Shown: in pieces, positions 35,220-43,359 of the stretch
How positions within the stretch are numbered: position 1 is the stretch's first letter
Layout: every line of letters starts with the position of its first letter
Source: Chryseotalea sanaruensis
Lineage (GTDB): Bacteria; Bacteroidota; Bacteroidia; Cytophagales; Cyclobacteriaceae
NCBI RefSeq assembly: GCF_003990915.1
Contig: NZ_BHXQ01000002.1
Coordinates: forward strand, 372,001-436,000
Length of the DNA stretch: 64,000 nt
Direction: 5' to 3'
The notes under the pieces: generated by a model
Databases searched by the model: none
What the model saw: the letters and a program-made list of their open reading frames with translations, nothing else
What the model was told of the DNA's origin: nothing
Position numbers and translations under genes: made by a program

Positions 35220-36167
35220 ATGATTCATGCCGAAGATATAGTTCAGGCTCATTTGCGCATTAAACCCTTTATTCATCGTACGCCAATTCTCACGTCAGAA
35301 CGCATTAACCAGCAAACAGGTTGCCAACTTTTTTTCAAATGTGAGAATTTTCAAAAGGTGGGTGCATTTAAAGCAAGAGGTGCCATGAATGCTGCCTTAC
35401 AAGTACCTGCAAGTCAGCTAGCCAACGGACTGGCTACGCACTCTTCTGGCAATCATGCTGCTGCGCTGGCACGTGCTGCCTCTATTGTGGGCACTGAAGC
35501 ATTTATTGTAATGCCTAAAACAGCGCCAGCCATAAAGAAAAAAGCTGTGCTTGGATATGGAGGAAAAATTTTTGAATGTGAACCTACTTTGGCTGCACGC
35601 GAGGAAACGCTGCGAGAAGTTGTGTTGAAAACGAAAGCCACGGAGATACATCCGTTTAATAACGAACATGTAATAACAGGCCAGGCAAGTGTGGCCAAGG
35701 AATTACTGGAAGACATACCTAAGCTTGACGCACTCATTGCCCCAGTGGGGGGAGGTGGATTATTAAGTGGCACTTTATTATCAGCACACTATTTTTCACC
35801 GAGTACTTTGGTTTATGCCGGTGAACCTGAAGGTGCTGATGATACATTTCGCTCACTCAAATCCGGAAAAATAGAAAGCTCACAAGCCAACACAATCGCT
35901 GATGGATTGTTAACTTCCTTGGGCGATAAAACCTTTCCCATCATTCAGCAACATATTAAAGAGGTATTAGTTGTAAACGATATGGAGATTATTGAAGCCA
36001 TGCGGATCGTTTGGGAAACAATGAAGATAATTATTGAGCCTTCTTGTGCTGTGCCTTTTGCGGCAGTCATAAAAAATAAAGATAAGTTTGCAGGAAAACG
36101 GGTGGGTATCATCTTATCCGGAGGGAATGTTGATTTAGAAAAAGTTTTAAAATTATTTGCTGCTTAA
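35220..36167 (+). CDS. PLP-dependent threonine/serine dehydratase (or racemase)
   Basis: 315 residues of fold-type II. The PLP lysine is Lys51 in FQKVGAFKARGA, followed by SSGNHAAALA and the phosphate-binding glycines GGGGLLSGTL. The segment IIEPSCAVPFAAVI resembles serine racemase/catabolic dehydratases. It lacks the ACT-like regulatory domain of biosynthetic IlvA, so it is a short TdcB-like enzyme deaminating Thr or Ser, or racemising Ser. It starts 62 bases from the divergent paralogue pair and precedes lysA by three bases, forming an operon. Confidence 0.88.
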   Translation: MIHAEDIVQAHLRIKPFIHRTPILTSERINQQTGCQLFFKCENFQKVGAFKARGAMNAALQVPASQLANGLATHSSGNHAAALARAASIVGTEAFIVMPKTAPAIKKKAVLGYGGKIFECEPTLAAREETLREVVLKTKATEIHPFNNEHVITGQASVAKELLEDIPKLDALIAPVGGGGLLSGTLLSAHYFSPSTLVYAGEPEGADDTFRSLKSGKIESSQANTIADGLLTSLGDKTFPIIQQHIKEVLVVNDMEIIEAMRIVWETMKIIIEPSCAVPFAAVIKNKDKFAGKRVGIILSGGNVDLEKVLKLFAA

Positions 36168-36170
36168 GTC

Positions 36171-37394
36171 ATGTTATTAGAAAACGGTAGGTATACCATT
36201 CAAGGTCTTTCAGTTGAGGAAATCGCAAAGCAATTCGGTACACCGTTATATGTGTACGATGCCTCAAAAATCATTACACAAATTAAAACCCTGCGTTCAG
36301 CCTTTACTGGGGTAGACCTGCGCATTAAATATGCAGCGAAGGCGCTTACCAATGTTAATATTTTGCGGGTGATGAAGCAGCAAGGCATTGGTGTGGATGT
36401 TGTTTCTGTAAATGAAGCCAGACTAGCCATGCATGCTGGCTTTACTTCTGCCGATATTATGTTCACACCGAGTTGTGTTGATTTTGAGGAAATAAAAGAA
36501 GCCGTTGACCTTGGCTTTGCCATCAACCTTGACAGCTTGCCTGCATTGGAGAAATTCGGACAAACGTATGGCCATTCGAAGCCTTGTGCCATTCGGATTA
36601 ATCCTGGTGTAATGGCAGGTGGTAATTATAAGATTTCAACAGGTCACATTCATTCAAAGTTTGGTATTTCAATTCAGCAGTTACCGCAGATTCTTGAGGT
36701 GGTTAATAAATACAATATTCACATCAACGGGCTACATGTACATACCGGTAGCGAGGTTGTTGATGTAGATGTGTTCTTAAAAGTTGCAGATATTTTATTT
36801 CAAACTGCTTTACATTTTAAAGCTTTAGACTTCATTGATTTTGGTGGTGGCTTTAAAGTAGCTTATAAAGAAGGTGACAAAATCACTGACATTGCAGCAT
36901 TAGGTAAAGCCATCTCCAATGCGCTTCAAAATTTTTCCAAAACATACGGAAAGCCGCTACAGGCTTGGATAGAGCCAGGAAAATTTTTGGTTAGTGAAGC
37001 GGGTGTCTTGTTGGTTAAGAGTACAGTTGTAAAAGAAACTCCAAACCTAACTTTTATTGGTGTAAACAGTGGCTTGAATCACCTGATCAGGCCAATGATG
37101 TACGATGCCTACCATGATGTCAGCAATGTTTCCAATCAACTTGCTGCAACGAAACAATACAATGTTGTTGGTTACATCTGCGAGACTGACACCCTGGCTG
37201 CTGAGCGGGATTTGCCTGAGGTGCGTGAGGGTGATATTTTGGCAATACACAATGCAGGTGCTTACGGTTACTCTATGGCTTCTAATTATAATGCCAGATT
37301 CAAACCTGCCGAAGTGCTCGTTGAAGATGGAAAGGCCAGGTTGATTCGTAAGCAGGAAAGCCTTGAGGATTTACTGCGAGGTCAGATACTTTAA
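36171..37394 (+). CDS. lysA: Diaminopimelate decarboxylase
   Basis: 407 residues of fold-type III. The PLP Lys57 is in RIKYAAKALTN, with the HTGSEV and DFGGGFKV motifs and the substrate Cys in YICETDTLAAERDLPEV, and GAYGYSMASNYNARFKPAEV near the end. It catalyses the final step of lysine synthesis, meso-DAP to lysine. It starts three bases after the dehydratase stop. The gap downstream (37395-37538) contains no clear terminator. Confidence 0.95.
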   Translation: MLLENGRYTIQGLSVEEIAKQFGTPLYVYDASKIITQIKTLRSAFTGVDLRIKYAAKALTNVNILRVMKQQGIGVDVVSVNEARLAMHAGFTSADIMFTPSCVDFEEIKEAVDLGFAINLDSLPALEKFGQTYGHSKPCAIRINPGVMAGGNYKISTGHIHSKFGISIQQLPQILEVVNKYNIHINGLHVHTGSEVVDVDVFLKVADILFQTALHFKALDFIDFGGGFKVAYKEGDKITDIAALGKAISNALQNFSKTYGKPLQAWIEPGKFLVSEAGVLLVKSTVVKETPNLTFIGVNSGLNHLIRPMMYDAYHDVSNVSNQLAATKQYNVVGYICETDTLAAERDLPEVREGDILAIHNAGAYGYSMASNYNARFKPAEVLVEDGKARLIRKQESLEDLLRGQIL

Positions 37395-37538
37395 CAATTA
37401 CTACATCTTTATACAAACGGTCTTTTCCTATTCAGGATAAAGGTTGATTTTTATTATCCTTATGAAGGCATGCACTTTCTTTTAAAGAAAGGTAGCGTGT
37501 CATAATCATTCGATTCTTTAATAGAAAACTATCATCAC

Positions 37539-40373
37539 ATGAAAAAAATTATTTCCCTTCTATTATTACTTCTTTTTACTGCAAGCTTCAGCTTCGCACA
37601 AAAAAAGAAAAGTACACCTGTTGTCAAAAAACCACTCACCCCCGATGTATACGATGGATGGAGGGATATTAATTACAAAGCATTAACACCAGATGGAAAT
37701 TATGCAGCCCTTTTAATCAACCCGCAAGACGGTGATGGCAGAGCTGTTTTCTATAACCTTAGCAGTTTCAAGGAAGGCTCGGTGCAGCGGGCGGCTGAGC
37801 TAACACTTACATTCGATAGTAAGCAGGCTGTTTTTAAAATCAAGCCGCAAAAAGAAAAGGTAAAAGAATTGCGCAGACAGAAAAAGAAAAAGGAAGATTT
37901 ACCGAAAGATTCATTAGGCATTTTCAACTTTAGCAGCAGAGCCGTAGAAAAAATAGCGGATGTGAAATCCTTTAAGGTTCCCGAGAAGGCTGGCAACTGG
38001 CTCGCTTATACGCTGGAGGCTAAAAAGGAAGAAAAGAAAACAGCTGATAAGACAGACACCACAAAGAAAAAAGAAAGTGTAAAGCCTGTTAAAAAAGCAA
38101 AAAAGAATGGCGATGATAATGGCTACACCCTTGTACTAAGAAGACTCAGTGATAAACAAGAAGTAACATTTTCTTACGTGAAAGATTATGCTTTCGCAAA
38201 ATTTGGACAAGGGATTGTATTCACCTCGACTGGTAACGATACCACACAAAAGGCTGGTGTGTATTGGTACGATTTGCAGAAGTCGTCACTTCAGCAAATT
38301 CATGAAGGTCATAAGAAATTTAAGTACAAAGGATTAAGTATAAATGAGGATGGAAATCAGCTAGCCTTCTTATTAGATAGTGATACTACCAAGGCTTTGC
38401 TACGTCAATTTTCCCTATACCATTGGCAAACATCACAAGATAAAGCTAAAGAACTTATCAGCACTCAAACATCAGGAGTACCAAGTGAGTGGTTGGTGAG
38501 TGAGCATTACACCCCGCTTTTTTCACAAAACAGTAAGACACTTTTTGTTGGCCTTGCGCCAAGACCCCTATTACCCGACACAACCAAGCTTGATGAAGAA
38601 ATAATTAAGGTAGATATCTGGAACTGGCGCGACAGTGTTTTGCAAACACAACAAGCCAGACAGTTAGAAAATGAAAAGAAACGCAGCTACCTGGCTGCCT
38701 ATAATTTGCAAAACAATACGCTTAAGGCTTTGAGTAATGAGCATCTGCCAAGTATTACTTTAACTGACGAAGGCAATGCTTTATATGCCTTGGCCATAAG
38801 CGACAAACCTTATCGTTGGAGTAACTTTTACGATATCAATACACCACAAGATGCCTATGTCATAAACATTCAATCCGGAGAACAGAAGCAAATTGGCAAG
38901 GCCTTGAAAGGAGATACCTTTATTTCTCCAAAAGGAAATTACATCTACTGGTACAGTCAGATCGATACAGCATGGTTCTCTTTTTCTATAAACAGTAGCC
39001 AAATACACAGTCTTACAAAGTCTCTCCCTGTAGCTTTTGCTGACGAAGAAGATGATCATCCGGATTATCCTTCCGCTTATGGGCGCCTTGGTTGGACAGA
39101 AGGCGACCAGCAGTTTCTGGTTTACGATCGTTATGATATCTGGTCGCTTGATCCTGAAAACAAACGCGCTGCTATCAACCTGACAAAAGTAGGCCGCAGT
39201 CAGAAAATTGTCTTCCGCTATATTAAATTAGATCCTGAAGAAAAATTTATAAAAGCTGACGCTCAACTATTGCTTTCGGCCTTTAATGAAGTAACAAAAG
39301 CATCAGGTTACTACAGCTTAAACCTGAAGACGAATGAACTCAAAAAGTTATTGTCTAGTGACAATCGCTATGCCGGTACCGTAAAAGCCATGCAAAGTGA
39401 TAAGATTTTATTTACCCGCGAATCATTCACGGAGTTCCCTGATGTTTGGGTAAGCAATCTTTCATTTCAATCTCCAAAAAAATTAACCAACGCTAACCCA
39501 CAAATGAAAAATTACAAATGGGGAAGTGTTGAGCTGGTAAAGTTTACATCGTTGGATAACGTGCCCCTAGAGGGATTGCTTTATAAACCTGAAAACTTTG
39601 ATCCGACAAAGAAGTACCCAATGCTGGTCTACTTCTACGAAAAAAGTAGTGAACAATTGTATAGCCACTTTAAGCCACAACCTGCATGGTCAATTATTCA
39701 ACGCGTTATGTGTGTAAGCAACGATTACCTGGTGTTCATACCCGATATTGTTTATAAAATTGGATTGCCTGGAGAAAGTGCTTACAACAGCATTATGCCC
39801 GGTGTTACCAGTATGATTGCGAAGGGTTTTGTGGATGAAAAAAACATTGGCATACAGGGACAAAGCTGGGGCGGTTATCAAACAGCGTACATAATAACAC
39901 GCACAAATTTATTTAAAGCTGCAGGGGCCGGGGCAGCCGTTGTTAACATGACCAGTGCCTATGGTGGAATTCGTTGGGGAAGTGGTTTAAGCCGAATGTT
40001 TCAATATGAACAATCGCAAAGTCGTATAGGTGGTACGTTGTGGGATAAGCCACTCTACTACCTGGAGAATTCTCCATTATTTACTGCTGATAAAATTCAG
40101 ACCCCTGTGCTGATTATGCAAAACGATAAAGATGACGCTGTACCGTGGTACCAGGGAATAGAGTTTTATATGGCTTTGCGCAGGTTACAAAAACCTGTTT
40201 GGATGTTGGTTTATAATGACGAAGTACATAATCTTCAACAAAGGCAAAACAGAAAAGATTACGATATAAGATTGATGCAGTTTTTTGACTACTATCTAAA
40301 AGGTGCAGAAGAGCCGCTTTGGATGAAACAGGGTATAAAAGCAACTGAAAAAGGAATCTTAAAAGGTTTTTAA
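37539..40373 (+). CDS. Exported S9-family prolyl oligopeptidase-like peptidase
   Basis: 944 residues. The signal peptide is MKKIISLLLLLLFTASFSFA. A Lys-rich region (KKEEKKTADKTDTTKKKES, about residues 165-195) interrupts the N-terminal beta-propeller. The C-terminal alpha/beta hydrolase holds the triad: Ser776 in IQGQSWGGY, Asp866 in DKDDAVPW and His897 in NDEVHNL. It would cleave peptides in the periplasm, possibly as a dipeptidyl or oligopeptidase. It is much longer than POP (about 700) because of inserts in the propeller. The stop overlaps the start of the VOC gene by one base (TAATG), so translation is coupled. Confidence 0.92.
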   Translation: MKKIISLLLLLLFTASFSFAQKKKSTPVVKKPLTPDVYDGWRDINYKALTPDGNYAALLINPQDGDGRAVFYNLSSFKEGSVQRAAELTLTFDSKQAVFKIKPQKEKVKELRRQKKKKEDLPKDSLGIFNFSSRAVEKIADVKSFKVPEKAGNWLAYTLEAKKEEKKTADKTDTTKKKESVKPVKKAKKNGDDNGYTLVLRRLSDKQEVTFSYVKDYAFAKFGQGIVFTSTGNDTTQKAGVYWYDLQKSSLQQIHEGHKKFKYKGLSINEDGNQLAFLLDSDTTKALLRQFSLYHWQTSQDKAKELISTQTSGVPSEWLVSEHYTPLFSQNSKTLFVGLAPRPLLPDTTKLDEEIIKVDIWNWRDSVLQTQQARQLENEKKRSYLAAYNLQNNTLKALSNEHLPSITLTDEGNALYALAISDKPYRWSNFYDINTPQDAYVINIQSGEQKQIGKALKGDTFISPKGNYIYWYSQIDTAWFSFSINSSQIHSLTKSLPVAFADEEDDHPDYPSAYGRLGWTEGDQQFLVYDRYDIWSLDPENKRAAINLTKVGRSQKIVFRYIKLDPEEKFIKADAQLLLSAFNEVTKASGYYSLNLKTNELKKLLSSDNRYAGTVKAMQSDKILFTRESFTEFPDVWVSNLSFQSPKKLTNANPQMKNYKWGSVELVKFTSLDNVPLEGLLYKPENFDPTKKYPMLVYFYEKSSEQLYSHFKPQPAWSIIQRVMCVSNDYLVFIPDIVYKIGLPGESAYNSIMPGVTSMIAKGFVDEKNIGIQGQSWGGYQTAYIITRTNLFKAAGAGAAVVNMTSAYGGIRWGSGLSRMFQYEQSQSRIGGTLWDKPLYYLENSPLFTADKIQTPVLIMQNDKDDAVPWYQGIEFYMALRRLQKPVWMLVYNDEVHNLQQRQNRKDYDIRLMQFFDYYLKGAEEPLWMKQGIKATEKGILKGF

Positions 40374-40765
40374 TGAAGATTAAACAAATAAAAGAAACCT
40401 GTATTTACACACAGGATTTAGAGACAGCTAGGCTTTTCTACTGTGAAAAGCTTCGCTTACCTCTTATCAGCTACTTACCTGATAAGCATTTGTTTGTAAG
40501 GGTAGGAAATTCAGTGTTGCTTTGTTTCAATCCGCAGGATTCGCAGCAAAAAAAAACGCCACCCGGTCATTATGCTCAAGGCAAAATTCATTTTGCTTTT
40601 GAGGTAGATGCCGATGACTACCAAAAAACAAAACAGGAGATAATTGAAATGGGGATAACGATTAGTGATGAAGTAACCTGGGAAAATGGTCAACAATCCT
40701 TCTATTTTGAAGATCCGTCAGGCAATGTGTTAGAAGTTGTGCCTGTTGGTATTTGGATAGCCTAA
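40373..40765 (+). CDS. VOC-family (glyoxalase/dioxygenase fold) protein
   Basis: 130 residues. Repeated betaalphabetabetabeta pattern: CIYTQDLETARLFYCEKL, FVRVGNSVLLCF, HFAFEVDADDY and FYFEDPSGNVLEVV. The metal-binding His and Glu positions (HFAF, Glu in LEVV) are present. The family includes lyases, dioxygenases and antibiotic-resistance proteins; the substrate here cannot be told. It is translationally coupled to the S9 peptidase, and its 3' end overlaps the 85-residue leftward gene by four bases. Confidence 0.82.
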   Translation: MKIKQIKETCIYTQDLETARLFYCEKLRLPLISYLPDKHLFVRVGNSVLLCFNPQDSQQKKTPPGHYAQGKIHFAFEVDADDYQKTKQEIIEMGITISDEVTWENGQQSFYFEDPSGNVLEVVPVGIWIA

Positions 40766-41019
40766 AGTTTGTTAACCAATAACTGGCTAACAGGATGGCT
40801 TTGTTGCCTAACCTCTTCACTCATTTTTGGTATGCGCAAGGAATTATACCACAACTCATATTGGCTATACTGAAGGCAGGGGCCAACTACTTTATCTTCA
40901 ATGAGTATTTTAATATAATCAGCTTCTTTATAGTGAGACAATAATAATTGCTGCTCCTGTGGCAAATCTTTTACCTCCACGTACTCTATTTCTCTAAAAT
41001 ATTTTGCTTTAACCTTCAT
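40762..41019 (-). CDS. Small protein of unknown function
   Basis: 85 residues (MKVKAKYFREIEYVEVKDLP...LLVNKL), acidic and soluble, with no signal and no recognised family. It is convergent with, and overlaps by four bases, the VOC gene. The normal codon pattern, a short gap to recG and its conserved-looking start favour a real gene, but confidence is limited. Confidence 0.55.
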   Translation of the reverse strand: MKVKAKYFREIEYVEVKDLPQEQQLLLSHYKEADYIKILIEDKVVGPCLQYSQYELWYNSLRIPKMSEEVRQQSHPVSQLLVNKL

Positions 41020-41140
41020 ACCTCACTAGCTCTCCTTTATTACAAATCATTTACCTAAGTAACCCTACATTTCTGGTTTAAAACCCCGAACAGTGTTAAT
41101 TTTCCACACAAATTACAATTAACATACGAAGCGCGCGGTT

Positions 41141-43234
41141 ATGGCGGATTTTTTTAGCACTTCTATTGAATATTTAAAAGGCGTGGGACCGCAGCGCGCT
41201 GCATTACTCAATAAAGAATTGAGTGTTTTTACTTATGCCGATCTGTTACAACACTATCCATTTCGGTACGAAGATCGCACCAAATTTTATAAGATCAACG
41301 AAATAGTTGATGAAATGCCCTATGTACAGCTTAGGGGTATTATTAAGAGCAAAGAGCTTGTTGGCACTGGCTTTAAAAAGCGACTTACAGCCCATTTTGA
41401 AGATGGTACTGGTAGTCTTGAGTTAGTATGGTTTCAAGGTATCAACTGGGCAACGGAGAAGATAAAAACCAATACAGAGTACGTTGTGTTTGGGAAACCG
41501 GCTCGCTTTGGAAGTAAATTCTCAATTGCACATCCTGAATTCGATGTTTTTACTGAAGCGACAACACGAACACAAACTTTACGCCCTGTTTACCCACTAA
41601 CCGAAAAACTTAAAAGTAAACATCTTGATAATAAGGTTATTTCGCGATTACAACAGGAAATTTTAATTGGTGGGAAGGACTCTATTCGCGAAACACTACC
41701 GGTTGATTTATTACAAACTCATTCGCTTATCAGCAAGCGAGAGGCGTTAATTAACATACACTTTCCTAAAAATCACGAAAGTTTAAGTAAAGCACAACAG
41801 CGTATTAAGTTTGAAGAGCTCTTTTATGTTCAGCTAAAGCTAATTCGTCTTAAACACGTCAGAAAAGTTTCATACAAAGGTCAGGTGTTTAACGATTCCT
41901 CGCTACTAATTGAGTTTTATAAAAATCATTTGCCTTTTGATTTAACCGATGCACAAAAGCGAGTGATTAAAGAAATTTATGCTGATATGAAAACCGGTAA
42001 GCAGATGAATCGATTGCTGCAGGGGGATGTGGGTAGTGGAAAAACGATTGTTGGTTTCATTTGCATGCTGTTGGCCATTGGTTCGGATGCTCAGTGCGCT
42101 TTAATGGCACCTACAGAAATTTTAGCACGACAACACTTTACAGGACTGCAGCGCTACGCTAATAAAATGAATCTTAGTATTGAAATCTTAACTGGTTCAA
42201 CAAAAAAATCAGAGAGAAAAATAATTCATGAAAACCTGCTTTCTGGTGAGTTGAAAATATTAGTTGGAACACACGCTTTACTGGAGGATGTGGTGCAGTT
42301 TAAAAATTTAGGCTTGGCTGTTATCGATGAGCAACATCGTTTTGGTGTGGCACAACGATCTAAGCTTTGGAAAAAAAATGAGGCGGTTATGCCTCATGTG
42401 TTGGTGATGACTGCTACTCCAATTCCACGCACGTTGGCTATGACGCTTTATGGAGATCTTGATATCTCTGTTATTGACCAGCTCCCAGCGGGGCGTAAAC
42501 CGATTAAAACTGTTCATCGTTTTGATTCGCATCGTTTGCAAGTAAATCAGTTTTTGCGCGAACAAATTGCTTTAGGCAGACAAGTATATGTTGTGTATCC
42601 GCTTATTGAGGAATCGGAAAAACTTGATCTAAAACATTTAATGGACGGCTATGAAAGTATGGCACGGGCTTTTCCTGATATTGCTCTCAGCATTGTTCAT
42701 GGACAAATGAAAGCAGCCGATAAGGAGTACGAAATGCAACGCTTTAAAAAAGGCGAAACAAAAATTATGGTTGCCACTACTGTAATTGAGGTGGGGGTTG
42801 ATGTTCCCAATGCTTCCGTAATGGTAATAGAAAATGCCGAACGCTTCGGTTTGTCTCAACTCCATCAATTAAGAGGAAGGGTTGGTCGTGGTGCAGAACA
42901 ATCGTTTTGCATTTTAATGACTAACTATAAACTAAGTCAAGACTCAAAAGTGCGCATCAATACTATGGTTAAAACCAATAATGGTTTCGAAATTGCGGAG
43001 ACAGATTTGAAACTTCGTGGGCCTGGTGATCTCACTGGCACACAACAAAGTGGTGTACTTGATCTTTTGTTGGCAGATTTGTCTAAAGACCAAATTCTAT
43101 TGCAGCAAGCGAGGGAATCGGCCATTAGTATTTTGGAAAGCGACCCAAACCTTGAAAAAACAGAAAATGCCTGTATAAAAAATCAGGTTGTCGCTGCTAA
43201 AAGGTCTGGTTTAAGCTGGAGTAAAATCAGTTAA
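41141..43234 (+). CDS. recG: ATP-dependent DNA helicase RecG
   Basis: 697 residues, the usual RecG length. The wedge domain start is YLKGVGPQRAALLNKEL, followed by Walker A in LLQGDVGSGKTIVGF, DEQHRFGV (DEQH box), TATPIPRTLAMTLYGD and HGQMKAADKEYEMQRFKKGE, with VATTVIEVGVDVPNAS and LRGRVGRG. It remodels stalled forks and Holliday junctions. The ATG at 41141 follows a short AT-rich region containing one DnaA-box-like 9-mer (TTTTCCACA, 41100-41108). Confidence 0.96.
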   Translation: MADFFSTSIEYLKGVGPQRAALLNKELSVFTYADLLQHYPFRYEDRTKFYKINEIVDEMPYVQLRGIIKSKELVGTGFKKRLTAHFEDGTGSLELVWFQGINWATEKIKTNTEYVVFGKPARFGSKFSIAHPEFDVFTEATTRTQTLRPVYPLTEKLKSKHLDNKVISRLQQEILIGGKDSIRETLPVDLLQTHSLISKREALINIHFPKNHESLSKAQQRIKFEELFYVQLKLIRLKHVRKVSYKGQVFNDSSLLIEFYKNHLPFDLTDAQKRVIKEIYADMKTGKQMNRLLQGDVGSGKTIVGFICMLLAIGSDAQCALMAPTEILARQHFTGLQRYANKMNLSIEILTGSTKKSERKIIHENLLSGELKILVGTHALLEDVVQFKNLGLAVIDEQHRFGVAQRSKLWKKNEAVMPHVLVMTATPIPRTLAMTLYGDLDISVIDQLPAGRKPIKTVHRFDSHRLQVNQFLREQIALGRQVYVVYPLIEESEKLDLKHLMDGYESMARAFPDIALSIVHGQMKAADKEYEMQRFKKGETKIMVATTVIEVGVDVPNASVMVIENAERFGLSQLHQLRGRVGRGAEQSFCILMTNYKLSQDSKVRINTMVKTNNGFEIAETDLKLRGPGDLTGTQQSGVLDLLLADLSKDQILLQQARESAISILESDPNLEKTENACIKNQVVAAKRSGLSWSKIS

Positions 43235-43359
43235 GACTTTAACATTCATTAACCTGATTAACTACCAATTGTCCTGCTTTTTCACCCCGCATGGATTTGC
43301 TTCAACTATCTAAAACCCAAACACTTATTTCGCGGTTCAATAAGGAGAAATATAATTAC

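Noticed and set aside
41100..41108. DnaA-box-like TTTTCCACA before recG
   Set aside because: It is a single imperfect box, unlike the cluster at 4885-4991.
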